Positions 40,035 through 51,737 of a stretch of 64,000 nt of DNA are shown here, one piece after another (position 1 is the stretch's first letter; each line of letters starts with the position of its first letter). The DNA lies in contig OX377201.1 in assembly GCA_947396885.1 (NCBI GenBank), forward strand, positions 22,049,923 through 22,113,922. Reading direction: 5' to 3'. The translations under genes were made by a program, and so were the position numbers. A model generated the notes under the pieces. It was not told the origin of the DNA, did no database searches, and was given only the letters and a program-made list of their open reading frames with translations. Source of the stretch: Heligmosomoides polygyrus polygyrus (Eukaryota > Nematoda > Chromadorea > Rhabditida > Heligmosomidae).

Positions 40035-41173
40035 TAGGGTGTCTCAAAAAATGTATACACTGTTTGAAAGGCTATAACTCTGCTCACAGTAATAATATTA
40101 AAGAAGTTAAAAGCTCATATGAAAGACTAAAAAAAATGGAAATTTTCGTACATGTGAGCAGTGTGGACTGAAATTTTGCGTTTTACACTCGGTTGATTGT
40201 GTTTCCGCTAAATCCTTGCTATAATTTCTTTACAAGGCGGCCGTATCGAATGATTTGTGCTTGCTTTAAGGTTTAAAACCTAAAAGCACATTAATGCTTG
40301 CGAAAAATGAATGTACTGTTTGAAAGGTTCTAACATTGCTGCTAGTGTAGCCTTTAAAGATGTTTAAAACTCATCTGAAAGTGCAAAGTAACGAGATTTT
40401 TGAAGATGCAAATTTTTTGTAAATAGTCAAGATTGCGCCATGCCTCCACCTGAAACCTTGCATTTCCGACTCGGTTGATGGTACATGGGCAGAATGCTTG
40501 TTGCACAGTTTGAATGTCAACAGCAACCCCATTTTGCAAGACAGATTCTGTTGACTGGTGAAGCAATATTCAAGCCGAATGGTATGGTTAATCTGCATAT
40601 TTAAAGCTACTGGGCAGAGGAAAACGGTAAATGAAACACAGCACAGGTTAATCTGGCCAGAAGTAGAAGTAACAAGATTGTAACAAGCATTTGGCTCATG
40701 CGCAATCAATCGAGTCTGAGATGCAAGGTTTCAGGCGGAAACATAGCGCAATCTTGAATATTTACACGTCGCAGAAATCTCGATGTCCTGCGCTTTCATA
40801 TGGCTGCCAAACATCTTCAAAAGCTTCACCGGCAGCAACATTAGGACCTTTCAAACAGTAGGTAAATTTTTTTCGGACACCCTGCATTTTTCGCGAGCTT
40901 TAGTGTGTTTTTAAATTTTAAACCTTAAAAGAAGCACTTATCGGTCGATAAGGCCATTCTGTAAAGAAACGATAACAAGTATTGAAGCGAAACGCATTCA
41001 ATCGAGTGTAAAACGCAACATTTCAAACGAGTGCCTGGCGCAATCCACACCACTCATTTGTTTCAAATTTCCATTTTTTAAGCTTTCATGAGAGCCATTA
41101 TCTTCTTCAGTGGTTTCACTGTGAGCAAAGTTATCAATTTTCAATCAGTGCATACTTTTTTGGAGACACCCTG
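40035..41173. mobile_element. Fold-back element with a related fold-back nested inside it
   Basis: The outer ends are TAGGGTGTCTCAAAAAATGT and, inverted, AGTATGCACTG-side GGAGACACCCTG; outer arms are about 40037-40296 and 40915-41171. Inside, a second pair of arms (about 40297-40560 and 40640-40900) begins with the related GTACTGTTTGAAAGGTTCTA / TAGGACCTTTCAAACAGTAG and shares TTGCATTTCCGACTCGGTTG. The inner right arm also keeps a GTGTCCGAAAAAAATTT terminus. No coding. Confidence 0.7.
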
Positions 41174-41838
41174 TGTGCGAAGGAAAGCCATAGGGTCTAT
41201 AAAACAGGTTTCGGCAGAGCGTTTCCACTCGTGCTCCTGCGATTCCCATTCCGACGTGTCTAATATTCGGAAAAATCGATAGAACCAATATGTACTGGCA
41301 GTGCAGTCGAAGAAGAGAAGGTGCTGGCTGTCGTCTGCACTCGATTATCTCGTCCGTCGCCTTCCTCCTCCTCCTCGCATGCGAGTCCGCCCCTCTGATA
41401 AGAAGGCAAGAAAACGCTTAACAAACCAAAGGTCAACGGCGAAAATCTTTTGTCCTCATGAAGAAGTGACCACTGAACAACCCACAGGTCGACATTTTCG
41501 GTGCATCGACGAATTATTTCTTTTTCAATTACACATCGTCCGGCCTGAGTGGTAACAAGGTCAGATCCGGAGTGATTTAAAGAAGAAAACAGTGGAGACC
41601 CTATCAAGACTTTCCGATCATCAGCCTTCTAGAATGCGTGGAGCATGTCAGAAGCGATTTATTAACGTTGTTTTTCTTTTATCTTTTATCGTTGAGCAGC
41701 CATTATGTTCGAGTGAACTTCTTCCCACATCCCCCTTATTCGCTCTGCAAACATTACAAGAACGTTCAGACCAGCTTTTGGATCCTTAGCAAAACAGCAG
41801 ACTCTTACGGGTTGTCCAAGGGCTTTACATTAAAAACT
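41174..41838. other. No supported gene
   Basis: Short frames on both strands (84 and 115 codons) overlap each other and show no known motif; the minus-strand one includes a Glu-rich piece from a CTCCTCCTC run. I see nothing to annotate. Confidence 0.4.
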
Positions 41839-41839
41839 A

Positions 41840-43123
41840 TTAGGTTGTAACGAATTAAACGGCGCTGGCTCGCGCCATTTTTTGGCGCGTCTTTACGCGT
41901 CTGATCAAGAACAAACCGTAATATGTGGCATATCATTTAGAAGCGCAAACCTTGCCCTACCGGTGAGTACCAAATTTTCTATGTAAAAGTGGGAAAACTT
42001 TAGAGTTTTATTGACTTTTTTTGCAGATGGACAAAAGGGTAATCCTAGGCATTTACTTGTATGAATTCAAGATGGGCACTACAGCTAAGGAGGCGGACGA
42101 GAAGATCAACGCCGCATTCGGTCAAGGATGTTCCACAATTCGGACGGCGTATCGTTGGTATCAGAAGTACCGGAATGGAGATGAGAGCTTGGAAGAACAT
42201 GAAGGTCGTGGGAGGCATAGTGATGTTGATGAGGACAAGCTGAGAGATGTGGTAGAGGAGGATCCACACAAAGGTACCAGGGAGATAGCGAAGGTTCTTG
42301 GCGTCAGTCGCAACACAGCTGCCCGGCATCTGAAGGAAATTGGGAAGACCAAAAAGCTGGAAAGATGGGTGCCTCACGAGCTGTCTGAGGAGCAAAGAAA
42401 CCGACGATATGAGACCTCGTCTGCACTGCTTCTACGGAACGAAACGGACCCATTCCTTGATCGCATCGTAACCTGTTACGAGAAATGGATAATGTACGAC
42501 AACAGGCGACGATCGGCACAGCGGGTGGTCAGCGATGAGAGCCCCAAAGTTTTTGCGAAGCCGGAATTGCACCAAAAGAAAGTAATGGTGACAGTATGAT
42601 GGTGTTCGGTGGGAATTATTCACCACAGCTTCCTCCCTCCCGGTGAATTCATCACGGCAGAGAAGTACTGCATTGAAATTGAAGAAATGATGAAAAAGTT
42701 GAAGGATATCCGGCCGGCCTTGGTAGACCCAAGGCGAGTTCTCCTTCTGCACGACAATGCTCGCCCCCATGTAGCACGAATGACGTTGCAGAAATTGAAT
42801 GAGCTCAGCATTGAAACTCTACCACATCCTCCGTTTGCTCCCGACCTCTCCCCAACAGACTACCATTTCTTCAAGCATCTTGGCGACTTCTTGGTAGGGA
42901 AAATATTCAAATACCAACAGGATGCCGAAAGCGCCTTCGAAGATTTCGTCAATTCCAGAACTTCTGATTTTTATGCTGCTGGGATAAAAAAGCATGTGTC
43001 ACATTGGCAAAGATGTGTAGAATAAGAAGGTTCTTATTTGGATTAATAAACTTGCCTACAAGCCGAGATATTAACTGTTTAAATTTACAGTGGTTCAGTG
43101 CCATTTATTTCGTTACAGCCTAA
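41840..43123 (+). mobile_element. Hsmar1-like mariner, copy 2
   Basis: TTAGGTTGTAACGAATTAAA at the left and TTATTTCGTTACAGCCTAA at the right, flanked by TA (41838-41839, 43124-43125). The unit is 1284 bp. It belongs to the same family as 26135-27412, opposite orientation, about 14 kb away. Confidence 0.93.
42027..43025 (+). pseudogene. Mariner transposase, copy 2 (one stop, first catalytic Asp lost)
   Basis: The frame has 332 codons plus TAA, with TGA at 42597-42599 (codon 191) where TGG codes Trp in copy 1 (TVWWCS). The N-terminal half has two helix-turn-helix regions. In the catalytic triad the first Asp is Tyr151 (VTCYEKW), while LHDNARPH and SPTDYHFF are intact. Copy 1 has the reverse pattern (first Asp kept, third lost). 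The promoter side reads TGACTTTTTTTGCAG just before ATG. Confidence 0.9.
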
Positions 43124-43361
43124 TAGTTTTGCATGAATTCAAAATCTGAATACGAATCAGCGTGTCTCATATTCCGCAAAATCAGTGGTAATTGTAAAGC
43201 TGAGTGCCTAACCTGTTGGGAAGTCTGAAGCTGAGCTTCAAATACAGTAGCAAGGGAAAAAAGTTCTTTATTTGGAACACGAGTGTGCTTCTGCATTAAA
43301 TCGTTAAATTTCGTCGAAAAGTATAGTGTCGTTTCAATCAAAAAATGTCAGCGGGACCGTT

Positions 43362-43955
43362 TTATGTACAGATGGACACTTTCAAATGAAGCCTTTGAAA
43401 CTTCTTGAATTTTGAAAGCTTTCGAAATCAAACTGCCGTGCAAGTTCCACATAAAGCGCTTTCTAAATTAAATTATTAAATTACCAAAAAATTAATAGCC
43501 TTTCCTATATCTATCGTAACAAAAGTCCTGTAACAACATGTAGCCTCTATATCAGCCGCTCCAGGCTTAAGCGAATGTGTCTAAACATTGTTTCTAGTAA
43601 GATCTTCAGCTTAGCCGGTTCCATGCTGATATCAGCGGCCGGTTCATCCCGACATCACGGGTGGGTGCTCACAGACCTCGAGGATATCGCAGATGTTATG
43701 TGTGCGGGCAAACAGCACCGGTGGTGTAAAGTGCAGTATTGCTGCCGGGAAAGCAGAAGATGCGGGTTCGAGTCCCGCCTGGCGAAATGGTTTTGATCGT
43801 AACAATACGTCCTGCAACGACTTTTAATTATTTCACAATTTAATCTGGAAGGCCCACTTGTTTATTTGGAAGGCTTCAGTCTGGTTTCGAACGTTCAAGA
43901 AGTTTCAAAGGTTACATTTGGAAGCGTCCATCTGTCGTGAAGATGGTATAGAAAG
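43362..43955. mobile_element. Fold-back family member with tRNA-like insert
   Basis: Left arm ACAGATGGACACTTTCAAAT, GAAGCCTTTGAAACTTCTTG; right arm CAAGAAGTTTCAAAGGTTAC, GGAAGCGTCCATCTGTCGTG. These are inverted relatives of each other. The segment between about 43590 and 43800 is not shared with other copies and contains the tRNA-like piece. Confidence 0.6.
43715..43792 (+). repeat. tRNA-like sequence (pseudo-tRNA or SINE head)
   Basis: GCGGGTTCGAGTCCCGC is a perfect T-arm with a consensus B box. Upstream, GGTGGTGTAAAGTGC resembles an A box, and CTGC-CGGGAAA-GCAG forms a 4-bp stem with a 7-base loop, but position 33 is G not T. The 3' CTGGCGA has no matching 5' acceptor strand. It is therefore not a working tRNA. 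Confidence 0.5.
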
Positions 43956-43959
43956 CGGT

Positions 43960-45600
43960 CATCCCCCCATATTTTCGACTGGAACAATACCACGAAGTAA
44001 TGTATACTTTTTTCGAAATTTAACGATTTAGCGGAGACGCACATTCCTGATCTGAAGCTCGCGAACTGCAGAGATAATTCATCCATGAGGTGTTACCAGG
44101 CTAGTAGGGAGTTAGTTGTTATTGTATTGTATAGAATTCTCTATTTGTTAGAGAAAGCTTCTGTCCAACGAAGAACGGTGCAAAAGGGGAAGTGGGAGAT
44201 TTCACTGTTCCGCTTAGCACATGCAGCGCGTATTTATATAGGGTCCGTTGATCGGAATGCGCTTGCGATGATACTGTTTGCAGAAATACTCAGCAGGTTT
44301 CTGCCTCTCTCGGTCTAATCTGATGATTTGATGTGATTTGAGGCCGTTGCCACGTGCAAAAGAATGGGCGTTTTCAAAATAAGACTAGGCACTACACTTC
44401 TATGTTGACTACGTGATAGCGATAGCACACTTGCTCCACTAAAACCTCCGCACTTGGAGTTGCTCAACATCACAAAAGGGTGGCAGTAAAATAGATGTGC
44501 TGCGTGGAAGAGACCGCCGGTATGGAACAGCAACCACTAGAATTGCACCACCGTTCTCGCTCGAACACCATGGCAAAAAAAGAGCATTGATGACTGGTTT
44601 CAACACCAGCGAATTGTGCGGTAATTGCTCCACTCGAGCGGATGAGTGCAGTGGCTCTAATAAGGGAAGTCAACGAACTCACCGCGACGATTTTAAAAGT
44701 GACCTATTGAGGGTTGTAGGCGATTGTCTGAGAAGCACCGCAGTGGTTTCAAATTTCCTGCGAACATCTGGGTAGATCAAAAGTTGCAAAATACCATGTC
44801 ACTTCAGTGCGGGCCGATAAAGTAAAACAGGCGTCTCGAACTGCCATGTTGTGGTTAGAATCTAAACTGCAAAGGTTGGGGCTGGAACAGTAGCGGAATA
44901 AACAATACAGCGAACTCACAATTTGCCTGTTAGCGGTACAGTAGGCGATCTGGAACACTGAGGTGTGAAACTCACTCACCATGAGGGCGGCAGCGACTGG
45001 ACGGCCGAGTGGATACTATACATTGGATGATTCGGATAATGGCGATTTTGCGGACCCCGAATTTTTGGATGATTCGGATCGACTTATCCGAATCCGATAC
45101 CCGAAAATGATTCATTCGGATCCAATGTATAGTGGATACGGGGGCGGGCTTGCAAGAAAGTTGTCGGGAGCTTGGACCCGGAGGTGGGGGTTCTGCATTA
45201 CTGTGCTTGCTCATTCCTGTTATGCCGACGCAATGTGTCTTGAACACAATAATGTGCCATGCTGGCACTATACCTTTAATTTAACCCGTATGGTACGATT
45301 TAAAAATGATTGTTCTGCCCATTCCGCCCCCCCCCCCCCCACCATCCTGTGCTAATCGAAGAGGTAGTCACTTGGATTCCCAAGACTCCGGAGATCGAAA
45401 GCAAGTTTCGCCCATCCTCGTCTACAGGCTAATGAAATTCTGTTCACAAATCTGACAAGCATTTTCGCGTGATCGCGTAATTCCGCATTTTCATGAGTGA
45501 TCAGGGTTATCAATGTCAGGCACAGACTCGCTTTCTTCAGCTATGTGATCAGACTTCCTTTCCAATCTCCTACTTTGAGAACGAAAGCAGTGCCCGAAAA
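43960..45600. other. No supported gene; short inverted repeat at 45009-45139
   Basis: ACTATACATTGGAT (about 45015-45028) faces ATCCAATGTATAGT (45119-45132), with several GATTCGGAT units between, so a 130-bp hairpin-like element is likely. The frame at 44497-44775 has a few Cys and basic residues but no recognisable domain or splice support. A C homopolymer lies at 45330-45340. Confidence 0.4.
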
Positions 45601-45601
45601 A

Positions 45602-47835
45602 TACAGGACCGCCGCTAAACGCTCAACCAATTGACGTTTGCGACGCAAAAACGCGTTTTTTGCGTCGCATCATGATAATTTTGTTCAAAATAAAGATTTT
45701 CTCACGAAAACTTACAATGGCTTTTAGCACCATCCTAGCTTTCTTTTGGCATGCGACCGCTTCTCAAAATTTGCAGAAAGCTTTAAAATCAGCACCTAAA
45801 TTAAGGAGGTTCTTAATTGCTTTGACCTGACCTACTACCGTCGCCGAGCCTCGCCTAATTGTGCCCCCAAGCACTCCCTGTCGAATTCTAAATTTTTTAA
45901 ACATAATTAAATTTTATTTTCCTGCCGTTTATGTCCTTCCCCTTGTTACGACAATTCGTATGATAGCAAACTTGGCTGGAATACGTCCATTTTGAGATTG
46001 CTTCAAGATCGCCGATTTCGATTACTTGAACGGAAGAATTCTCAGTCAGAAAGCTGTGATGTAGCCTGCTGTCTGATTAGAGGTGATAAAAATGACATCA
46101 AAAATTTATGTTTCAAGGTAATTCTAAGCGTTTGCATGCTGGTTGTAAACTGTCAGAGCTGCAAGTAAGCGAACGTTGCATAGGCGGATCGCCGGATTTA
46201 GGCGTTAATATCTAATCTCTGAGCGTTTGCATTATTCTGCGCACGTGTGTACTAGCTAGACACATTGTAGAGACTCCGTGTTTCAAATACCGAGAAACCA
46301 GGTAATCAGGTGACAGAATTTTAGCCAGTTAAAGTAACGACTTTGTTCGAAAGTGTGACTGTGCTTCAGCAGCGTTCCCTGCCCACTCCTCGCAGAATTA
46401 AAGCTGGCCAGCAGAGCATTGTAATTCCATGATTTTTTCACCCAAATTTTTCAATTAATCCGGACACTAATCATCTGTCGCACCAGTTGAGCGCAGATGT
46501 AGAAGTCCTCTCCTGACATAATTGCGCTGACCTGACATGCCCTACAGAGACATTGCACACGACTAGGTGACCAACAAATCCCTCTTTCCTCTTTCTCATA
46601 GCTGCGGTCCTGTTCGACTTCGTGCAACTCTTCATGCTATCAATTCCTGATGAATCTTCAGACAACGAAAGTCTAGATCGAATGGTCCTCCTTTTATGTT
46701 TTTCTCACTATTTGCTTTACTGTTACGGCAGCAATTCGAGGTAATTTTCTTTCAATGACACTGTATAGGGAACTGTCTTTAAAGTTCTCGTTTCGAGATC
46801 ATTTAAACGAGTTTATGGACGTAGTGGCCGCAGCTATGAGAAAGAGGAAAGAGGATTTGTTGGTCACCCAGTCGTGTGCAATGTCTCTGTAGGGCATGTC
46901 AGCTCAGCGCAATTATGTCAGGAGAGGACCTCTACATCAGAGCTCAAACTGGTGCGACAGATGAATAGTGTCCGGATTAATTGAAAAATTTGGGTGAAAA
47001 AATCAGGGAATTACAATGCTCTGTTGACCAGCTTTAATTCTGCGAGGAGTGGGCAGGGAACGCTGCTGAAGCACAGTCACACTTTCGAACAAAGTCGTTA
47101 CTTTAACTGGCTAAAATTCTGTCACCTGATTACCTGGTTTCTCGGTATTCGACACACGGAGTCTCTACAACGTGTCTAGCTAGTACACACGTGCTCAGAA
47201 TAATGCAAGCGCTCAGAGATTAGATATTAACACCTAAATCCGGCGATCAGCCTATGCAACGTTCGCTTACTTGCAGCTCTGACAGTTTACAACCAGCATG
47301 CAAACGCTTAAAATTACCTTGAAACATAAATTTTGATGCCATTTTTATCACCTCTAGAATAATCAGACAGCAGGCTACATCACAGCTTTCTGACTCAGAA
47401 TTCTTTCGTTCAAGTAATCGAAATCGGCGATCTTGAAGCAATCTCAAAATGGACGTATTCCAGCCAAGTTTGCTATCATACGAATTGTCGTAACAAGGGG
47501 AAGGACATAAACGGCAGGAAAATAAAATTTAATTATGTTAAAAATTTAGAATTCGACAGGGAGTGCTTGGGGGCACAATTAGGCGAGGCTCGGCCACGGT
47601 AGTAGGTCAGGTCAATGCAATTAAGAACCTCCTTAATTTAGGTGCTGATTTTAAAGCTTTCTGCAAATTTTGAGAAGCGGTCGCATGCCAAAAGAAAGCT
47701 AGGATGGTGCTAAAAGCCATTGTAAGTTTTCGTGAGAAAATCTTTATTTTGAACAAAGTTATCATGATGCGACGCAAAAAACGCGTTTTTGCGTCGCAAA
47801 TGTCAATTGGTTGAGCGTTTAGCGGCGGTACTGTA
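45602..47835. mobile_element. 2.2-kb palindromic element with ~1-kb arms and TA target site
   Basis: The sequence from 45602 (TACAGGACCGCCGCTAAACG) inward is repeated inverted from 47835 (CGTTTAGCGGCGGTACTGTA). The arms run about 45602-46607 and 46828-47835 with very few differences, leaving a 220-bp spacer. TA flanks both ends, and the termini read CAGGACCG/CAGTACCG, like the CAGT ends of Tc1-type elements. Each arm has a subterminal hairpin (GCGACGCAAAAACGCG with CGCGTTTTTTGCGTCGC). No reading frame of note. Fold-back transposons such as C. elegans Tc6 have this architecture. Confidence 0.9.
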
Positions 47836-48069
47836 GATAGTTTAGGAAAAGTAATGACAGATTCGTGGTCATCGGCTTAAATAGTTTCCGTAGGCGAGGA
47901 AAGGGCGACATCAGTGATCATGAACCCGCCATCTTTTCTCTCGAACAGAGACAGTAACCTGCCGTGGTCGTCCGAATTTTCAAAAATAGATACCATATTC
48001 GTGCTCAGCAAAAATGGCGCACAAACATCGCCCAGAACATGATAGAACATTTCATGATTCTAAAGTCAC

Positions 48070-48580
48070 AGTGAACGTCCTCCAAATTTTTCCTTACACG
48101 CTAAACTACAAACTCTCCTTAGAAGGTAAGAAGAATTGTTGTTAAAGGAAATATTGGTATAAATTTCTTTGACAATTTTTAGTTTACTTGCTCTAAAGGT
48201 AATAATTTTAGACTTGTTTTTTTAGAAAAAATTATAAATTAAATCTTGCTTTAAAGTGCAGCATGGCAGCCATCACTTAGTGCATCAAAGGACAAGATCG
48301 AACCTTGCACTCAAGAAATGTGATCAGTTTTGGGTAGGTGAACTAAAACTTCTAACGGGCCACAGTAAGATTTTCCTTGATCAAAAATTAATTATTCTAA
48401 TCATCTTGAAGAGTATCTAGTTTAATGAGAAAGGAGCTCGCTTTGATTTGGAAAATGATGTTCAGTCTGTTTTCAAAAGCATTGGGCTTGCTCATAAGAG
48501 TGTCCATCTAGACCTGAAAGGTGTCCAATTTGACGTGAGAAATGTCAAATTTGATCTGAAGTGTTCAGTTTGACTTGAAA
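48070..48580. mobile_element. Fold-back family member (partial)
   Basis: The right end shows AGAGTGTCCATCTAGACCTG and GGTGTCCAATTTGACGTGAG (about 48500-48540), with the interior TTTTCCTTGATCAAAAATTA, as in the other copies. The left arm is eroded. Confidence 0.5.
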
Positions 48581-48589
48581 GGCATATAT

Positions 48590-50113
48590 ATGTATTTATA
48601 CACAGTTATAAATTCATGTTTTCATACACGGTAATTCAACTTTTAGCAACTGTTTTGTAGTGTAAGTAAAAACTTCGGTCACTAGAAGTATGGAAACCTA
48701 GTTCTCGAGCGTTTCATACCTGCAACTAGATTAGATTAATGCCTTTGAGCCTATAAGTTGGTAAATTGTGCTTAGGTTTTGTCTGTGTCACAAGACAGAG
48801 CGACTCCTCTATGGTCAAAGGAAGCTGCCATGATGCAGCCCATTTGTCAATAAAATTAATGCGTGCTTATGCAGGGTATTTTGTGGGCTTCTTATTATAT
48901 TTCTTATTATAGAGGATCAGGCGATTCTCAATTTGAAGAGTCTAATTGTCAAAAACGTATAAAATCAATCAACAAACTGACAGCGTTTCTCAGTACCACT
49001 GTTTTGTGTTTATCCTCGAGAACAACTTGAAGAGCCCTACAAATCCACAATGTGCTGAATCTTGGTAAATCAGTTTTAGGAAACTGACTTTAACTGTTAA
49101 AGAATACTTCATTTGTTCAACATCATTTTTTATCGTCGGGCTCGGTGGATTAGACACTTACCTGCCGAGGTTATGCAATCTGAAAGCAGTTGCATTTTCA
49201 AGAAACAGTTAGATAGAATCGATGTCCTGCAGGTTTTAGGAATTCCGAACAGCTGCGTTTAATATACGCCTACCGAGATTATGTAGCATTCTCAGCACCG
49301 CTGTCGGATCCCACGTACACCCTTCTTGTCAGGATAGTGTTTTTCTTTTCTTTTTCTTGCTTCGCTTTTCTTTATAGTTTTGCATTTAGGGTACCTACAG
49401 AAGGATGTCACCAGCATAGCGCTTCCTTCCCCCTTTTTCACTATATTTAGCCTTCTTTGTTGATACATTTGTTTGCTCTATATGTAGGTTTCCTTCTATT
49501 TCTTATATTTTTTTATATGCATTTTTTTGATGGCGTTCATGTTGTTATTTTATTTTGGAAAGTGGGGTTCGACTGAATTGTTTAGAAGCTTTCATATGCG
49601 CTCTCTTTATTGCTTCTACCATGTAGCTTGACCCCTCCAATCTCTGCAGCTAACTGAACTGGCCTGTCCTAGATACCAGTTCCATGGGGCGGCCAGCGTA
49701 TGTGCCGAAGTTCTGGTATCTACCTTAGGGCATCATAGCTGGCTGATGCGGACAGGCTGGTTCCTTTGCCTATATTGGCTCGTTGCCACCTAGTTACAAT
49801 GTCACCTTTTGTAAGCTACATTGGTAGAAGCTTTCGTTTTAGTTGTCGTGAATTTAGTGAGTCCTACGATTCTTCTGCTTTTTTTCACCTAAGAGACTCA
49901 TATCATGTATCAAATTCTCCATAAGCGCCTACTTGCTAACATTACCTTCCAAACCCACTGGCGTTGTAGTTTTATGATCTGAATAGCCAAAGAATGCCCT
50001 TCTTCTTCTCCACCAGATTCGTTCCGTTGTTGTGTTGTGTTTTTTTTTTGTCTAAGCATGGTTTGTTTCAGCTTTCTTTTATTCTAATTGTAAAGCACGT
50101 CTTTTCCGACGCA

Positions 50114-50148
<35 letters not shown>

Positions 50149-50460
50149 GCAACTTCGAAACAAACCTTCGGAGAACAGCCCCTCTCTTCAAACTAGAGTC
50201 TATAGTGCTCATCATAAGATTTAGAGCATTTAAACATAACAACGTTGCTAAATTTCTGCTATCAAGTCGGAAATTCTGTAAGTGCTAGGATCATGAAGGA
50301 GATAAAGAAATGCAACATTATTCTTGGAGAATATCAACCACATTGATCAAGCAGCGTGTGCAACTGATGATAATCGGTCTAATTTATGGTGAGAAGCAGC
50401 AACCCTCAACAGTTGTGGAAGGGCAGTTGTGAGTTTCCCGCCACAACGGTAATCTTACTA
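48590..50460. other. No supported gene; T-rich 3' end of a retroelement with ATAA tail
   Basis: From about 49300 the plus strand is T/C-rich and ends in CCGACGCATAAATAAATAAA with further repeats to 50148. The composition matches 240-838, which suggests another copy of the same non-LTR 3' untranslated region. No RT motif was seen upstream. Confidence 0.4.
50113..50148 (+). repeat. (AAAT)n retroelement tail
   Basis: About nine ATAA repeats after AAGCACGTCTTTTCCGACGC; the longest copy of this tail type in the window. Confidence 0.7.
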
Positions 50461-51731
50461 TTAGGTTGGTGCATAAGTTCTCGGATATTTAGGCATGAAA
50501 TATTTATTATCACAACATACGTGCAGCAATATCAAATCATTTGAAGTAACCACCCTTCACATCAATTGTCTTTCGCCAACGTGCTGGTAAGTCATGGATG
50601 CCTTTTTCGAAAACGTGGCCGGTTGTGATTCGAAAAATGTGAGCGGTGCCTCCTTGACATCCTCTCGGTTCCTAAATTGCTGGCCGTCCAAATAGCGTTG
50701 AAGGCTTGTAAACAAATGATAGTCAGAAGGAGCGAGATCTGGTGAGTAAGGTGGATGTGGAAGAACGGTCCATCCGTAGTCCGCCAACTCAACCGCCGTC
50801 GCTCTAACAATATGCGGTCTAGCGTTGTCGTGTTGAAAATACACCTTCACTTGCTCTCCCCGTGGGGTTTGAAGGTGGGCCCTCAACTTCCTCAGTTGGT
50901 TGACGTAAACCACTGCCGTCACTGTTATCCCTTCGTCCAGCAGCTCCCAGTAGTCTGCGCCAAGAACGCTCCACCAAATGCATAGCATCACCTTTTTCAC
51001 GTGAAGGTCGGGTTTCGGAACCTCCTCTGCCTCTCCAGTTGCGTCAACCCACTGTGCACGCCGGGGATAATTAGAGTAGAGTAACCACTTCTCATCCCCT
51101 GTGACAAGGTTGTCCAGCCATCCGTGGGTACGTCTGAGGGTAAGGAGAGACAGAGCAACATCGGCTCTGCGATCCATGTCATGCTGTGTCAAGTCGTGAG
51201 GTACCCAGCGACCCAAATTTGCACCTTGCCAATCGACTTCAATCCTCGAACGACTGTTGAGTGACTAACACCAAGAGTGCTTGATAGTTCGCGAGTGGTT
51301 TGGTATGGATCTACTTCCACTCTACTTCGGAGGTCATCCAAATCCAGTGTCATCGGGCGCCGTTCTCGTTCATTATCTTCAACGGAGAATTCACCAACAC
51401 CAAACTTTGAGAACCACTGGTACACAGTACTTCGAGCAGAAGCACTCTCATTGTAAACAACCCTCAGGCGACGATACGATTCGTTGGCATTGAGGCCAGA
51501 TTGATGCAGGAATCACGTGACGTGCCAAATATGCATCTCTGTTGGGATGAATTGCTTAGCCATAATAGCTGACGTTAACAACGCAGAAGTAAATGTTAGG
51601 AACAGTTTTGTAGCCCTTTCCTTTCTCTATCGATCGATCGCTTACGCGTTGGTAATGTAAGAAATTTGGCGGGAAAATGCGCTTTCAATTCAGGAGGTAT
51701 CAAATGTCCGAGAATTTATGCACCAACCTAA
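50461..51731 (-). mobile_element. Mariner, second lineage
   Basis: TTAGGTTGGTGCATAAGTTC then TCGG at the left is inverted at the right as CCGA then GAATTTATGCACCAACCTAA. TA precedes the left end (50459-50460); the right flank is TG, so one target base has probably changed. The unit is 1271 bp. It is unrelated at the termini to the 26-kb and 42-kb copies. Confidence 0.9.
50557..51563 (-). pseudogene. Mariner transposase, second lineage (one stop, one frameshift)
   Basis: ATG at 51563 opens MAKQFIPTEMHIW, with TGA soon after (HVT-stop-FLHQSG). The helix-turn-helix part follows (YRRLRVVYNES, STVYQWFSKFG, TTRELSSTLGVSHSTVV). One base is missing near 51218, so the frame shifts before GRWVPHDLTQHDMDRR. 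The catalytic domain is otherwise whole: VTGDEKWLLY, QHDNARPHIVRA, SPDLAPSDYHLF, giving a full D,D34D-type set. Only two small lesions separate it from an intact enzyme. Confidence 0.88.
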
Positions 51732-51737
51732 TGTATA

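Noticed and set aside
43715..43792. Functional tRNA gene
   Set aside because: No acceptor stem can be formed and base 33 of the anticodon loop is G.
45602..47835. Assembly artefact (inverted duplication)
   Set aside because: TA at both termini, the Tc1-like CAGT ends and a small number of differences between arms fit a real fold-back element better, though long reads would settle it.
820..50148. CRISPR-like or regulatory meaning of the scattered ATAA repeats
   Set aside because: They are single tails at the ends of unrelated-length segments, each next to a short palindrome, as expected for retroelement 3' ends.
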